A stretch of 64,000 nucleotides of DNA from Trogon surrucura (GCA_020746105.1 CM036618.1:118683161-118747160), one strand, 5' to 3'. Counted from the first letter of the stretch, positions 12,403 to 24,739 are shown. Notes: generated from the sequence alone by a model not told the origin. A program made the numbers and translations.

Positions 12403-15400
12403 TGTGAAAACTGAATTCTGAAAGTGCTGGCATCCAAAGTCCTGTTCCACCAGGGCTCACCTGTGTGCAGCCCATCTGGAGCCGTGCAGGAGAAACCTCC
12501 CAGCATCTCCAGGACCACACTTCCATCACCAGCTACCGTGGGATCCCCTTCAGCACTGGGCTGCCTTGAAACACCTTCCAAATCACAGGTATCTGGGCTA
12601 TGGTCTCGGTGTTCTTTTGGAAGGAGGGAGTCAACATGAGCATCAGAAACTCAAAAGAAAGACAGAAATAGTTTGAGGCTGTTTTGCCATTGGTGTAAAG
12701 ACAAGGGAGTCCCAGGGAAGGGGTGTTCAAAGCTGAAATAGATGAACTAAGACAGTTAAACTGAACATCTCATCCTCACGTGCTCCAAATTCTGTATCAT
12801 TTACCACCACTTCCAGTATTTGTTATATTTTAAAGCAGACGATGGGAAAAACAAACCTTGCAAGCAAAACTAGCAGAATTAGTAATACCAGGTATCTAAA
12901 TATGTAACACAATGTAATTTGGATATCCTCAATTGTTATAAGCTGTCTTCAGACACATGAAAATCAATGGGATTGAGTACTTACACCCAAAGGCATCTGC
13001 AAGCATCTGCATACGCAATCCCAATTTTGTTAAGTTCCAGTTCTGATTTTTCTTGATAACAAATTGTTTCCAGCTCACTATCTTTTTGTAATAAGTCTTA
13101 GTCACTGTAAAAAAAAAACCAACATCACCCCAAAACACACTCATGAGTTTGCAATCTTGAATTGTACTGCTTTTAGTGCGACCTTCCAACTGTGGTAAGA
13201 ATGCCATTTCCACTCTTACTTTACTTCTTTTTTACTTCCTACCCATAAAAGTAAACAATTCAAGACGATGTTTTACATCCTTGAAAAGTTACCAAAACAG
13301 GATTTTCCACTGAAGCTGCAACTCCCTTGGCTTGTATTTTCCTTTCTTTTTTTTTTTCTCTTGCGTGCACAAATTTATTTTGCAACTATACTGAAACTGT
13401 GATGCTAAATTCTGTTATCTTTAATTATACTGCTAACAGAAAAAATTGTGTAGTCATTTAAACCTCAACGAAATCCCTGCCTGATTCCCCCATCTGCACG
13501 TAGGCTACTTTTTACAGGCTATTGTTTCCTCTCCACAAAAATCCAAACTGCTTTTGCTTTTTTTTTTTTTTTTCTTTTGAATGAATCCATCCAATACTCC
13601 ACTTATCAGCTTGGAAATGTTGCTGTATTGGTTTCACACGGTCTGATAACTTTGTCTTGAATGGATTTTTGTCTCGGCTTATTTTGTTAGAAGAAGTTTT
13701 TCAACAAACACCTTGAATTCTGCTTCCTTTTAGCTATTGTCTTCTGAAATATCAGCACAGTGGGTTAAAAAAAATAATCCGTTTACACCTTTTGAAGGGC
13801 AACAGTGGATCAGGCGACTTATTGCACTTCTTATTGTCGGTAATCCCCATTCCGCACCCACGAAAGACAATCAGGGCTTTGCCACTGAGCGAAATACAAG
13901 CAGGATGGGGCCATATGGTTCTTGTTAAACGAGCCTCATCTTCCTATTGTTAATGCTTATCTCCAAAATAAAGTATTTCTGCAGAAAGCATATTCCCATA
14001 GCATGTTCTCTTTCCAATGACCAGCTGGTTGCCAGTTTGTTATTTGCGCTGCAGTAGACCACTTTCATCTATTTCTATTCCAGTCCAAGAACACCATTTG
14101 TACGTTGTCCAACTTGGAAATGTTAATCTGACACCATTGGTCACGGGCCTTTTAACTTCAAGTGGCAAACTTCCAGCGAGCTGCCAGTTGAGTATTTACA
14201 CTGGATTCTTTCTTAGCCCAGAAATAAACTATTTGTTCGCCATAAACATCAGCAACGCGCCAATAATTTCCGCAACACACATGTAGGAAGGTACAGCCCA
14301 CCGCACTTTGCTGTTGGCTTCTCAATAACCTCCTAAGTAGCTCCCTGGGGAGATGCTGCTTGTCTTGAGCCAAGATAAATGCATCTATTTCCCTCTCCGT
14401 GCATGTACATAACTTTTATTTACATTCACGGCAGCTACACACACGTATTGGAAGGCAAGAAGGGGGACCAAAATTAGGAGCGTTGGGCAGGAGTCTGACA
14501 GCTTCTCCCGAGAGTGCCTGTAAAGGCTAAAACACCAGGAAAACCCTGATGCACAAATGCCCGGTGGCTTTGGCATCGTCCGTAGCTCCCGGTGCACGAC
14601 CGTGAGCGCAGAGCTCGGGATGCCCGTCGAGAGAGAGAGGCGACGCTGGATGTACTTGCAGATTTTCAGAAAGCAGAATGGCACGAGTCCTGTGGGATTT
14701 GGCTTAGGAGAGCGCTATTACTTCCAGCAATACAATTTATGCTTCCTGAAAGAATATTATACTTCGGGCTCTTTTCAACGAAATAAAAGACCAAGGGGGG
14801 GAAGGAAAAAAAAAAACCCCAACCAAACAAAACAAAGGTTATGCCAGGTTCTGCAATTTAACTTAAGGAATGTTACGTAGTGGCGAGGGTGTGTTTAGTG
14901 CACTTTGTTCGACTCTGCTAAAACAACACATTTCCTTTTTGCATATTCCTGCAGTGACCTGTGGGTGGGAGAGGCCAAAGAAAGACTTCAGTGAGCTCAA
15001 AATGTAAACTTCAGGAATGGAAACACCTTCTTTTAAAGAAAAAAGATGAACAACAATGATGCCCCGTTCCCCCCTTTGCTTTTTTCTACTCAGTCAGACA
15101 ATGCACCAGTCACCTTTTGTGTTACCTTGGTTGCTCCAAATAAAAAAAATAAAACATCAGAAGTACTTCAGCAAAAACCATTAGGGTTGTACAGCTGATC
15201 CTATTACTTATGGGCTCCACGGCACCAACCTGTGCACTTAGTTCAGCGTCCCCAACCACCTGCACCTCACAGCCACCAGGAAAATGCTGGTCAAAATGCA
15301 ATATATCAGCCAGCATGAAAAGCCAGGGCCCAAACATGCACATTAAAATGAGTTATGAGGAGGTGTGAATCCCACGTCAGGCTGGATGCCGAGACTTGAT

Positions 15401-15447
15401 GAATGCCCCAACCAAACCATGATGCTCTCTGGGCACAAACTGTGGGG
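12403..15447. other. Unique AT-rich non-coding DNA
   Basis: No gene recognised. 12780-14000 is AT-rich with a long T-run near 13555-13574. Short frames at 13737-13928, 14017-14286 and 14557-14880 match no family I know. 14620-14650 is purine-rich. Confidence 0.5.
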
Positions 15448-15625
15448 AATCATAGACTGGTCTAGGCTGGAAAGGGACCTTAGAGATCATTTAATCCAAC
15501 CTACCTGTCATGGGCAGGGAAGCCTCTCAACCAGATCAGGCAACACATGGGGACCCAACGGGGATCGAACCCATGACCTTGGTGTTATCAGCACCACGCT
15601 CTAACCGAGTGAGCTAACCAGCCCC
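15448..15625 (-). mobile_element. tRNA(Ile)-derived SINE with CR1 3' tail (TguSINE1-like)
   Basis: A composite short retroposon on the minus strand. The 5' head, about 15552-15624, reads as a degraded isoleucine tRNA: an A-box-like TAGCTCACTCGG (reverse complement of 15605-15616), an anticodon loop CTGATAA within GGTGCTGATAACACC, and an exact B box GGTTCGATCC (reverse complement of 15562-15571). The rest, down to 15448, is a CR1 3' end with the typical ggatcatttaatcc-like block and a final TCTATGATT octamer. A and B boxes would form the internal pol III promoter; the CR1 tail would recruit CR1 reverse transcriptase. TguSINE1 of passerines is described with this architecture. The anticodon reads GAT where vertebrate tRNA(Ile) usually has AAT, which fits a single substitution. 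Subfamily assignment needs a consensus comparison. Confidence 0.85.
15552..15624 (-). pseudogene. tRNA-Ile-like head of the SINE (not a functional tRNA gene)
   Basis: D-arm, anticodon-arm and T-arm sequences are recognisable, but the acceptor stem is imperfect (GGCTGGT against a 3' side reading TTGGGTC) and the sequence continues straight into a CR1 tail with no T-run terminator. It is therefore the SINE promoter head rather than a working tRNA gene. Confidence 0.75.
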
Positions 15626-15701
15626 TGGAATGGGGGCAGCTCACGGTTCCCTGCTCCCCTACGGACAGCAATTCTTGAGCAAAGCCCAACAACTTAATTT
15701 C

Positions 15702-15818
15702 ATCAGAATCAGAGTGGTTTGGGTGAAGGGACCTGAAAGATCATCTAGTTCCAAACCCCCAGCCACGGGCAGGGAAACCTCCCCCTAGACTAGCTAGCTC
15801 CATCCAGCTTGGCCTTGC
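15702..15818 (-). mobile_element. Short CR1 LINE 3' fragment
   Basis: Minus-strand CR1 3' end. It opens with degraded octamers (atcagaatcagag) and continues with agggacctgaaagatcatctag and the signature cacgggcagggaaacctccccctaga. It resembles the tail of the SINE 75 bp to its left (both carry gggcaggga(a)gcctc-like sequence), which suggests related CR1 subfamilies. No coding content. Confidence 0.8.
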
Positions 15819-17040
15819 ACGTCTAAATCCTCCGCCCTGGCCTTCCAATGGAAAAAAAAGCAGCACTTGCATCACCGTAAAGCGAGCATCTGAGTTTTGG
15901 TGACTCTCATTGACCTGTCCAGGCCATGAAGTGTCCAAACAACAACACACACACTCCCTCCAAAGCCTCCCAGACTCCCTTCCAGAATCCAACTGGTCAC
16001 AGAGAATACGGTCCAGCGCTGACAATGTGATTTGGCATCTTAAAGTCTCAGATGGTTAAAGGAAAATCCCCTTTGTCACGTAAAAACGGTGCATTTCCTA
16101 TGCACCTCCAGTGACTGAGAGAAGGATGGTAAGAGGCCCTCACTGGTGCTAGATACTCCAGGACTGTGGGCAAAAAGCAGCCGACGAGCAAACCCAAGGA
16201 TTTCTCATCCCAGCGCTGCAGCTCGCTTGCTCTTGCAGTCAATGGGATCTCCATACAAGACCTACCAGTTTGAATTCCGACCTTTACCAACTGCTCGACT
16301 TTTTGCACCCTCAGCGCTCCTTCAGTTTGGGATATGAAATATACACAAACACGTAACCACCTACCACACACCACAATTTTGATAAATTCTGATAACTCGA
16401 ATAAAGGCAAACAAAATATTTTGACGTCTCCAAACACACTCTCTCTTCCAGGAGGGCAAATAAATAGACCCGACATAAAATAATGTCATAACAATCTGCA
16501 GCTACAACTTGATTCTCACTGCTGTAACTTGAAACTCGTAACGGAAGGTTAAAGTAACCCAAGTCTAAACTCCCGGCCACTAAAAAAGGATCCACTCCTT
16601 TTGTGTTGGGTTTTTTTTGTATGGCTAATCCTATTTGGGGCAACCTCTGAGCTAGGTAAGATGGCAAAGTATTTTCCCAAAATGCTGTAAGGAAATTTGA
16701 CAATTAGAAATTGGCCTCGTTGACTACAGCCAAGCAATAAGAAAGTGGAGCAGGCAGAAGTGCAGACCAAGGAAGGGCACTTGAACACCAAGGGAAGAAA
16801 AAAAAATAATTAAAAATTAAAGTCCCTTTCAGAAGAAATCCAGTCACCAGGAGAAAACCAGGAGTCTGAAAAAGGGTTACAGGTCTAAGAAGAGTGATGG
16901 TGAGACTGGGACAGAATCTCAAGTTGCCAGAGAAAAAAGTTGAGGGGTTGAAGAAACACTGGGAGAACTTAAAGAGAGAGGCCTGGGGCTAATCTTTCTG
17001 CTGATTTATTTTTTTTTTCCCCCCATTTGTTTATTTGCTA
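15819..17040. other. Unique non-coding DNA
   Basis: No gene recognised. Frames at 16048-16476 and 16311-16703 on the minus strand overlap each other and match nothing. A T-run to C-run junction lies near 17009-17025. Confidence 0.5.
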
Positions 17041-17240
17041 CAAGTCAGATTTTGGAGCAATTAGTAAAATATCATGCAAATACTCCCTGTGTGACTGCAC
17101 ACGAATAACTTTAATTTTGCTAAACATTTGTCTCATCGTTCCGGAATACATCTGCTGTTTGCATTAAGATAATCTGCTAAAATATTGGGAAGTAAATTAC
17201 TGTTTTTATAAGATATTTATGAAACAACAACTTATTTGTA
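17041..17240. promoter_or_regulatory. Candidate enhancer island (POU octamer)
   Basis: AT-rich block of high sequence complexity without homopolymers, containing an exact octamer ATGCAAAT at 17074-17081 and several TAAT/ATTA cores. The composition resembles vertebrate conserved non-coding elements. Conservation was not measured. Confidence 0.3.
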
Positions 17241-18407
17241 CATCAAATATCTCTGACTATCGCGGGCTGTTTTTCTGGCTGACGTCTGCCTTCCCCAGGA
17301 GCATCCATGCCCTGTTTCAATTACAGACTGGGCTGAGTACCATCTTCTGGAAAAGCTCCAACTGGCTGGGAAATGCTCAGCGTATACTCGTAACGGGCTG
17401 AGGGAATAGTACCAGATCTGCCAGCAGCCTGTGACAGAAGGAAAAAAAAAAAAGCAAATCCAAAAACAACAACAAAAAAGAGGAAAACAACTCAAAATAA
17501 AAAAAAAAAAGAATGTTGCATGCTTGCATAAATCACACGGCATTTGCAGAAATTCTGCAGGAGCGTATCTCGCTCTGCTCATATGAGATGCTGCAAGAAA
17601 TGCCCTTATGGAGAGACAATGATGAGGCTGCTCCCAGTCCCTGGCTTGGTGACCACACAACATACCGGGAAGTAAATTAAAACCATTTTTTTGACTGTTC
17701 TGTCCTCTGAGGGTTGTCCCATTCTCTTTGCATGCACAGAAGTCCTAAGGGGTTAGGGAGAGATGCGTTGGTGAGTATTACTGCCAGCCAGACGAGCTTG
17801 TGTGTAGCCCTGCTTCCAACTTTTCAAAGAAGTGGAAAAACGGGTCATTTGTCGTCTCCCAGTACTGATGTTTGAGGCAGCACCAGCAACCGTAACCCTA
17901 AAGGACGCACCCCACAGGAGGGAGATGGGGTGGCTGAGGAAGGTGGAGGATGGAAAGCAAACAGCTCTATGTGCTGGAGGATGTTGCTGCTGTACAGTCG
18001 TGGGCATGTCCACCCTAGCTTCAAGCATGGGTAGACAGGGCTGTGGGAGGAGAGGGTGGGCAACAAAACCCTCCTGAAAGGCAGGTAAATCCTAGATCAC
18101 AGCTGTAGCTTGCTCTAGACAGGATCTGCATTGCTGTCACCACCCAGGCCACTTTAATTCATGTGTAGCTACACGAGCTCTAGACATGTGAACATGTCCA
18201 CATCCATAATATTACAGGTTAGCCCTACGTCCCTCTTAAATCTCAGCCATGAGCTGCCATGGGACCCACAGATCACACGTAACTGGGCTGCAAGGGGTCC
18301 ATGAAGCCACCAAGGAGTCTATTGATGTTCCAGCCTTCTCCGAGTATCTAGGGCCCCGTGTCCTCTCAGAGATATGCACCAGCCGCAGATTTCATGTCCG
18401 GACGCAC
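17241..18407. other. Unique non-coding DNA
   Basis: No gene recognised. A-rich runs lie at 17441-17510. The 143-codon minus-strand frame at 17232-17663 runs through these A/T tracts and is not credible as a protein. Confidence 0.5.
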
Positions 18408-18493
18408 AGTGTATCTTAGAGGGGTTTGAGGGTTCAGTTCTGAGGTGCTGAGTGTATCTTCGAGGGGTTTGAGGCTTCAGTTCCGAGGTGCTG
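18408..18493. repeat. 43-bp tandem duplication (two copies)
   Basis: Copies at 18408-18450 and 18451-18493 begin agtgtatctt and end gaggtgctg. They differ at three positions by eye. Non-coding. Confidence 0.9.
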
Positions 18494-18519
18494 GCAGTGG
18501 AGCTTGAGTGAGCAAATGA

Positions 18520-18951
<432 letters not shown>

Positions 18952-19184
18952 ACTGCTGTTGGTTTTCCAAGGGCCACAAGTAGACATATGCAACCACAAC
19001 TACCATCATCCTGTTTAATGTCCCTGTAAAGCTGCCCCACACCTGCAGTCTGCAGGTTAAAATTGAAAGCTCATTTTTAAAATGGATGGAGTGAACTGAG
19101 AATGTTGACAATAACAGTGAAGATGTTGAACTATGTACAGATACATACAAGTATGTAAATACATTCAAAGATACAATACGTTAA
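18952..19184. other. Possible 3' UTR remainder of the RCAN1 retrocopy
   Basis: AT-rich DNA directly after the pseudogene stop. It could be retrotransposed 3' UTR or host flank; comparison with an avian RCAN1 mRNA would decide. The segment 19130-19180 is rich in TACA/TATG. Confidence 0.3.
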
Positions 19185-19640
19185 TACAAAACCCACATGT
19201 TCCCAATGGCAGCTAGTCCCCGAGCAGAGAAGTCCCAGACTGGACTCAGCAGCAGACGGGAGCGCCCATGCCCAGAGTCCCAACAACAGCCCACAAAAAC
19301 TGAGAATGGAGCCCTGGAGTGGCCACACCGCTCCCACCCGAGGAGGCAGGGGAAGGTGACCTGTACTGACGAACGGTGCTCCTCAGCACCACAAAACCAG
19401 GATGCAAAGCCACCAGCAGGGATGAAGACCGGCCAACAACAACCCTTCCAGCTCAGCAAGCACTAAAGAGCCCAGGGCTCTTCTTAGAGGCTCTTTTATA
19501 CCCAGCACCATGGGAAGGGATGCTGTGATTGGTCCATTTGGGTCACCTGACTCATCCTCTCCTCCCCACAGGCACAGCTGCCCCCCTGTGATTGTCCCCA
19601 GTGCCAGGAGCCCAGAGCACTTTTATACTAGATTCTAGAT
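19185..19640 (-). promoter_or_regulatory. LTR- or promoter-like block (AP-1, CCAAT, TATA) on the minus strand
   Basis: Read on the minus strand, this has an ordered pol II promoter layout: a first TATAAAA (reverse complement of 19621-19627), then an AP-1 site TGAGTCA (19548-19554), a CCAAT box (19528-19532) and a second TATAAAA (19494-19500) about 28 bp after the CCAAT box. A start would be expected near 19465. Both TATA boxes are followed by similar sequence (ctctgggctc and gccctgggctc), so part of the block may be duplicated. Avian endogenous retrovirus LTRs often show this order, so a solo LTR is one explanation and an ordinary promoter another. I see no primer-binding site, polypurine tract or internal retroviral genes. 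The 92-codon frame downstream (19181-19459) is not recognised. Confidence 0.35.
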
Positions 19641-20142
19641 GAAGAAGTCTGGGAAATTCTAGATGAAGAAGTTTGGGAAACTCTAGATGAAGAGGCCTAG
19701 GAAACTCTAGATGAAGAGGTCTGGTAAACTCTAGATGAAGAGGTCTGGCAAATTCTGGATGAAGAAGTCAGTGAAAGCCTAGATGAAGAGGTCCGCGAAA
19801 TTCTAGATGAAGAGGTCTGGAAAATTCTAGATGGAGAAGTTTGGGAAATTCCAGATGGAGAAGTCTGGGAAATTCTAGATCAAGAAGTTTGAGAAATTCT
19901 GGATGAAGTAGTTTGGGAAACTCTAGAGGAAGAGGTCTGGGAAATTCTAGATGAAGAAGTTTGGGAAACTCTAGATGAAGAGATGTGGGAAATTCTAGAT
20001 GAAGAGGTGTGGGAAATTCTAGATGAAGAAGTTTGGGAAACTCTAGATGAAGAGGTGTGGGAAATTCTAGATGATGTCTCAGAAATTCTAGATGAAGAAG
20101 TCTGGGAAAGTCTAAATGAAGAAGTTTGGGAAACAGACAAGG
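19641..20142. repeat. 24-bp minisatellite, about 21 units
   Basis: Head-to-tail array of a 24-bp unit whose typical form starts gaagaagtttggg and ends attctagat. I count 21 units; unit 19 is 3 bp short and the last unit is degenerate. Most units carry TCTAGA. Read on the plus strand a unit encodes the acidic, amphipathic octapeptide EEVWEILD. In-frame stops in units 3, 4 and 11 break this frame in the left half, while units from 19983 on are open (83 codons, 19983-20234). On the minus strand two overlapping frames stay open, 132 codons (19768-20166) and 97 codons (19880-20173), because the period is a multiple of three. All length variation kept by the array (one 3-bp loss) also preserves frame. 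A non-coding minisatellite is the default reading; decay of a repeat-bearing coding exon is possible. Confidence 0.95.
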
Positions 20143-21422
20143 AGACTGAAACACTTTCAGCATCACTTAACATTGTAATCTACAAGTGCCTCTCTGGTTT
20201 GCCATTAACACTGCCTACATGGAGCGCAGCTTAAAAAAAAATAATAAACCAGTTTGTCCTCCCTCTTGCTTGTGCCCCACGCAGGGCCAGTGCCACTGCT
20301 CGTTTGGCCACACGCCACCCTGGACTGGGGACCCTGAATCGATGCAAGAGGGTGGGGAAGCAAGTAGGGGAGGGTATAGTTTGGCGTGGATCCGTCCTCT
20401 GATGCTCACAGCAAAATAACAACAGCCTGGGGCTGCACGGCCGGGCTCAGGGCACCTCGCCGAGGTGTATCGGTACCCACGTGCCACCCTGCCCACTGTC
20501 CCAGCTTCACGGAGCCCAGGGCTCTGGCAGGGACCACACCAGCAATTGTGCAACCCCGCAGATTTCCTCTGGCACCGGCAGCACAATAGCGGGACTGTTG
20601 GTAAATGGGAATTGTTTCCCGGCCACAATAGGGCTTGGGATGAAATCATTGCCCGATACCAGGCAGCCTCAACGTGCCTCCTCTGCTCCCCGCCCTGGCT
20701 GAGATGGTAGCGCCTTCCTGCTCCCCGGGGGCTTCGAGTCCCTCGTAAAACGCCAACACAATAAAACAAAATAATAATGGAATCCATATAAGGCTTGATG
20801 TCTTCATTGCTTCTTGGAAAAAGTGCCAAGGGAGCCTCGCCTGAATACGGGCAGCAGGTTCCCAGCATCGGCAAGGATTTTTTTTTTTTAAGAGAAGGGA
20901 AGGATGTTTTTCAAGCTCCGGATGCCAGTATCCATCTCGCCCATCCGCAGCTGTACATCTCCAGCGGAAAGAAACAGGTAGTTACAGGAGATGAATCCCC
21001 GTGTCTGGCAGACACATACGGAGTCAAGCTCACCTGAACATCCCAGGGCTGTGTGGGAAGGGAGATGAACGCTGACAGCCCCACGAGGGAGGCTCCGGCT
21101 GGGACTGGCCCGCTCCCAGCGTCCCAATTCCCGGCGGCATCGGGGACCGCCGGGCTCTTGCAGAACATTTTGCGGTCGGGATAATTGCATTGTGTTGTCT
21201 TAAAAGTGCTGAGGCGTGGTCCTAAATAAAACCAGACCCCCGGCCTCCCTCCAAGCACAGCAGCCCCCCAGGTCCCTGCGTGCGCGGGCTGACGCACGGC
21301 CCTGTCCAGCCTCCCTGCCCTGCTTTCATCCCAGTCGTCGCACGGTTATTAATGAATTTAAAATTGCATAGGGGTAAAAGAGATAAACATACAATTCAGG
21401 AGAAGTACGTACATGTCTTGAG
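20143..21422. other. Unique non-coding DNA, GC-moderate
   Basis: No gene recognised. A 219-codon minus-strand frame covers 20215-20874 beside the minisatellite, with no recognisable domain and competing frames on both strands. An A/T run lies at 20880-20890. Confidence 0.5.
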
Positions 21423-21455
21423 TATATATATACACACACACTCTCTCTCTCTCTC
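21423..21455. repeat. Compound microsatellite (TA)n(CA)n(CT)n
   Basis: Three dinucleotide tracts in succession: TATATATATA, CACACACAC, then CTCTCTCTCTCT. Confidence 0.9.
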
Positions 21456-23000
21456 ATATCCATATATACTTTCTGGTCCTAGAACCCGAATGCACCATTT
21501 AATTATTTTTTGCTGGGAGTGCCAAAGGAACCTACCAGTTATTTATGCCGTTAAATCAGCTGCAGATGTGTGTGTGCTTTTTCCTTCGTTCTTTCTTGCC
21601 CTCAGCGTTGGTATTTCTTGCACGTCCATTTCTTCTTCCCCCTCTCTCATTCGACGAGGGCGTCTGAAAAGCGACGGGAAACGACCCGCTGCTCCCTCCC
21701 TGCTCCCGTCCACAGGGGCGAGCGTCCCACGTCGCTCTCCTCCTGCCCCAAAGCACAAGCTCGACAAATTAATACCGCAAACACCAGGAACTAAGGGGAA
21801 AAGGAAATTTTCCTGCACCACAGGGGCCCAGGAGAGCTCCTCTGGAGAAGGAAGCATCGCAGCTGAGACCCCACAGCTCGCTGCACCCGTGGGCACGCGC
21901 TAGAGGAGCCAAGTACCACAGGGAAGGAGCAACACGCTGTTTCCTGAGAAGCCCAGCATAATTTTGCTCCCTATTAACAAGCTTCCCCTCTTCATTTTTT
22001 TTTTTTTTGAGCCTGCAAGACATTATAAGCGACCTCTGCTTTTCATTTTTGGGAGCAGGGAGAGTACGGAGCATCTTCCTGAGCTGAGCTTTGGCAAAAC
22101 CTGTGGCCTTGGAGGGCTCTGCCCAGGCTGTTGGTGCGACTTGCTTGCATCAGCCTTGCCTAGTGGTTTGAGATTATCCCCGTGAAAACCAGGCTCAGGA
22201 TCAGCTTTCAGCATTAAGCAGGTGACACAGTGCAAGGCAGAGATGCCCTTTCAATTTTTAGAATCAATTTTCTCACAATTTTCGCCCCCTCCTCCCCCCA
22301 TTATCATGTTTCTTGCCTTGAATGACGTTCACAGGAGCAGGGTACCGGCCGTTCTAAGCAGCACGTCACGGACTGCTGGCAGAAATCGGGACAAATATTG
22401 CCCTATCCCCTTTGGCAGGAGGAGGCAATCTCTTCCTGCTTTACCTGGAACACAGTCATCAAGGCTTAGCCCCAGGAAGCAACTCAACGCCGCAGCCACA
22501 AAATGCACTTCAGATTCTTTTGGCAGGAGACTGATGTTTCCAAATATCACTCTGGATGCTCAAACGATGGGATAATAAGTGTATTAGAAGCAGTTAGGAG
22601 ATAGGACTATTAGCAAATGATGATTCATTTTTAAGCTTTCCCATGCACCTAAAGCTGATGTTCACGTGTTGACACCCCGCTCGCCGTCAGAGAGCTGGAG
22701 GGTGAGCGATGCCCTGGGTTTCGGGTGCTGGCTGCACCCCCAGGGCTGCTCCCAACAGCCTCTTCCACCCCACCGAGGCAGTTTGGTAAAGCCAAAGACC
22801 ATCACTCCAAAGACACTTCCAAGCACCACTTGCTGAAATACTCTTGGGGAAGCTGGTGAGGACACCACACAGGCAGTCTCTTTAAATTCAACCATATATG
22901 AGGAAGATAACTCGGTTGCTCTGATTTGTTTTGCAGCAATTATCCACTACGACCATTATATAATCTATTATCTGAAAAGGTACAATACTTACGAAATTGC
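21456..23000. other. Unique non-coding DNA
   Basis: No gene recognised. The 207-codon plus-strand frame at 21280-21903 reads through the microsatellite and is opposed by a 117-codon frame, so it is not credible. A T-run lies near 21998-22009. Confidence 0.5.
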
Positions 23001-23290
23001 TTCATATAAACATTAGTATACATGTAAAACCTCAGGATGTACTTAAATTTGTATACTTACTACATTTTATCTATCTACATTATATAGATTTTCTTTTAAT
23101 TTTTTTTTAATCTCATTAAAATGTATAGAAGCCTAAGCATGCATGCATACATAAGTATGGTATGTATATTCACTAATACGCAGTGTGTCTATAAATATAT
23201 ATAAATACATACATGCACATACGGATTTATTCACACACACATATATATATATGTACGTGTATCTACTTATCTGTATGTACGGGCACATAC
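23001..23290. repeat. AT-rich low-complexity tract with CA/TA microsatellites
   Basis: Dense TA, TACA and CACA motifs, including CACACACACATATATATATATG near 23232-23254 (described, not a single pure unit). No coding content. Confidence 0.75.
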
Positions 23291-24739
23291 TGGGTGTATA
23301 AAGACAACCGACTACCAGAACACTGTTCTAAGGCACGCTGAGTCCCACGACACACGCTACGAGGCTTCACAACAACTCCCAGGGCTGGATGTTGTAAGCA
23401 AGACCATTTAGGCACAGCAGCGTTCTCCCCCTCACGTGTTACGAGGCGCCTGCATTAAAATTCAACACTTCTTTCAAGAGGTTTTTCTTGCAGCCACCAC
23501 TCACAAGCCTGCTTTTTCTCCTGCTCTCAGGAAAACGATCCTCGTCTCTGCCTGGCTGCCAGCTCCTCCTGGGGCAAGGGCAGCGTGACCAAACCGGGTT
23601 TGGTTAACAAATCTGAAGCCCCAATATCTGGCTTTATTGCCATGGAGCTGGCATACCCAGAAGACCTCCAGTATTTGAGACTTCCCACTAAAATGACTTC
23701 TTCTGTCTTTCCCTCTAGCAGGCACGTTGCAAACAGCAGCCCACCGAGCTAAGGAAACCGTGTGTTTTCTCGTGAGTTTGGAATGGTATTTCAGGGTCAT
23801 TTTGAATTAAAATATTTATTCCTGACGTTTTGGGAGAGGGAAAAAATAACAAAATTTAAAAAAAAGAGAAAAAAAGGAAAAGCTGGCCATAATTCAATGT
23901 CTCCGCAAAGTCACTGGGAATCTTCCAGAAGGCTTCATCGAGAGCAGGATTAGCTCCCCCTATATATACATAAAATTTGTTGTCTTTCGCATATCTAAGG
24001 GGTGAAGCCTCCGCTCTCCTCAGCTATTGCTTTTAAGTGTGCTATAAACAGAGCTTTATCTGTCCAGAAAAGAAAAAAAAAAAAGCTCTGACAAGGAAGA
24101 CTAGCTCAGATGTCGAGACAAACTTGGCCACGTTCCTGCAGCAAGAGCAACGCCAATAAAGACGTGGGCTGGTCTCTAGATGCTCTCGATAACGCGATTT
24201 GGATGGTTGTTTGAAAACTCTGGCCATGTCCCTGTTGTTGTTTACACTAATAAGCTCTCATTTTCCCCTCCTCGCCCTCCCTCCCACATGTGCAAGGACG
24301 TCGCGTCGCAGCCAGGGCGCGGCGGGGCTGAGACGGCTCCGTCTTTCTCCCCAGCCACAGTAGCAGACACTAATGAACCTAGAAAAGCAAGAAAAATTAA
24401 GCCGTCGAAAGGAAAACTTCCCGAGCCATGGTGCTCGCTGAGCTGAGCAGCTTCGCTCAGCCCCCCTTTTGCAAATCCCGCTTTCATCTCCCTTCTATTC
24501 TCCCTACACTCAGGTCTGTAGACCAGATATGAATTTACCTACAATGGATATTTCTGTAGCTGGGGATTTGGTCAATAATTAGCCTGATGAGACAACCTAT
24601 TAACAGGACCTGAGTGCAGCCAGGTCGCCCACTGCACCATGAGGCTTTCAAGACTAGCAGAAGTGATAAAAGCCAACCTCCATCCCCCAAGTCATAATTT
24701 CTCAGCAACTAGAGCGTGTGTTTTTCCAAATATGTGCAA
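23291..24739. other. Unique non-coding DNA
   Basis: No gene recognised. A-rich runs occur at 23845-23880 and 24070-24085. 24290-24350 is GC-rich with a few CpGs. Confidence 0.5.

Noticed and set aside
15552-15624. Functional tRNA-Ile(GAT) gene
   Set aside because: Acceptor stem does not pair well, there is no T-run terminator, and the sequence continues into a CR1 tail; it is the SINE head.
20215-20874. 219-codon minus-strand frame
   Set aside because: Opposed by several plus-strand frames, no recognisable domain, ends in a T-run artefact of FFFK type; typical chance frame in GC-moderate DNA.
21280-21903. 207-codon plus-strand frame
   Set aside because: Reads through a (TA)(CA)(CT) microsatellite, giving HTHSLSLSY-type sequence, with a 117-codon opposing frame.
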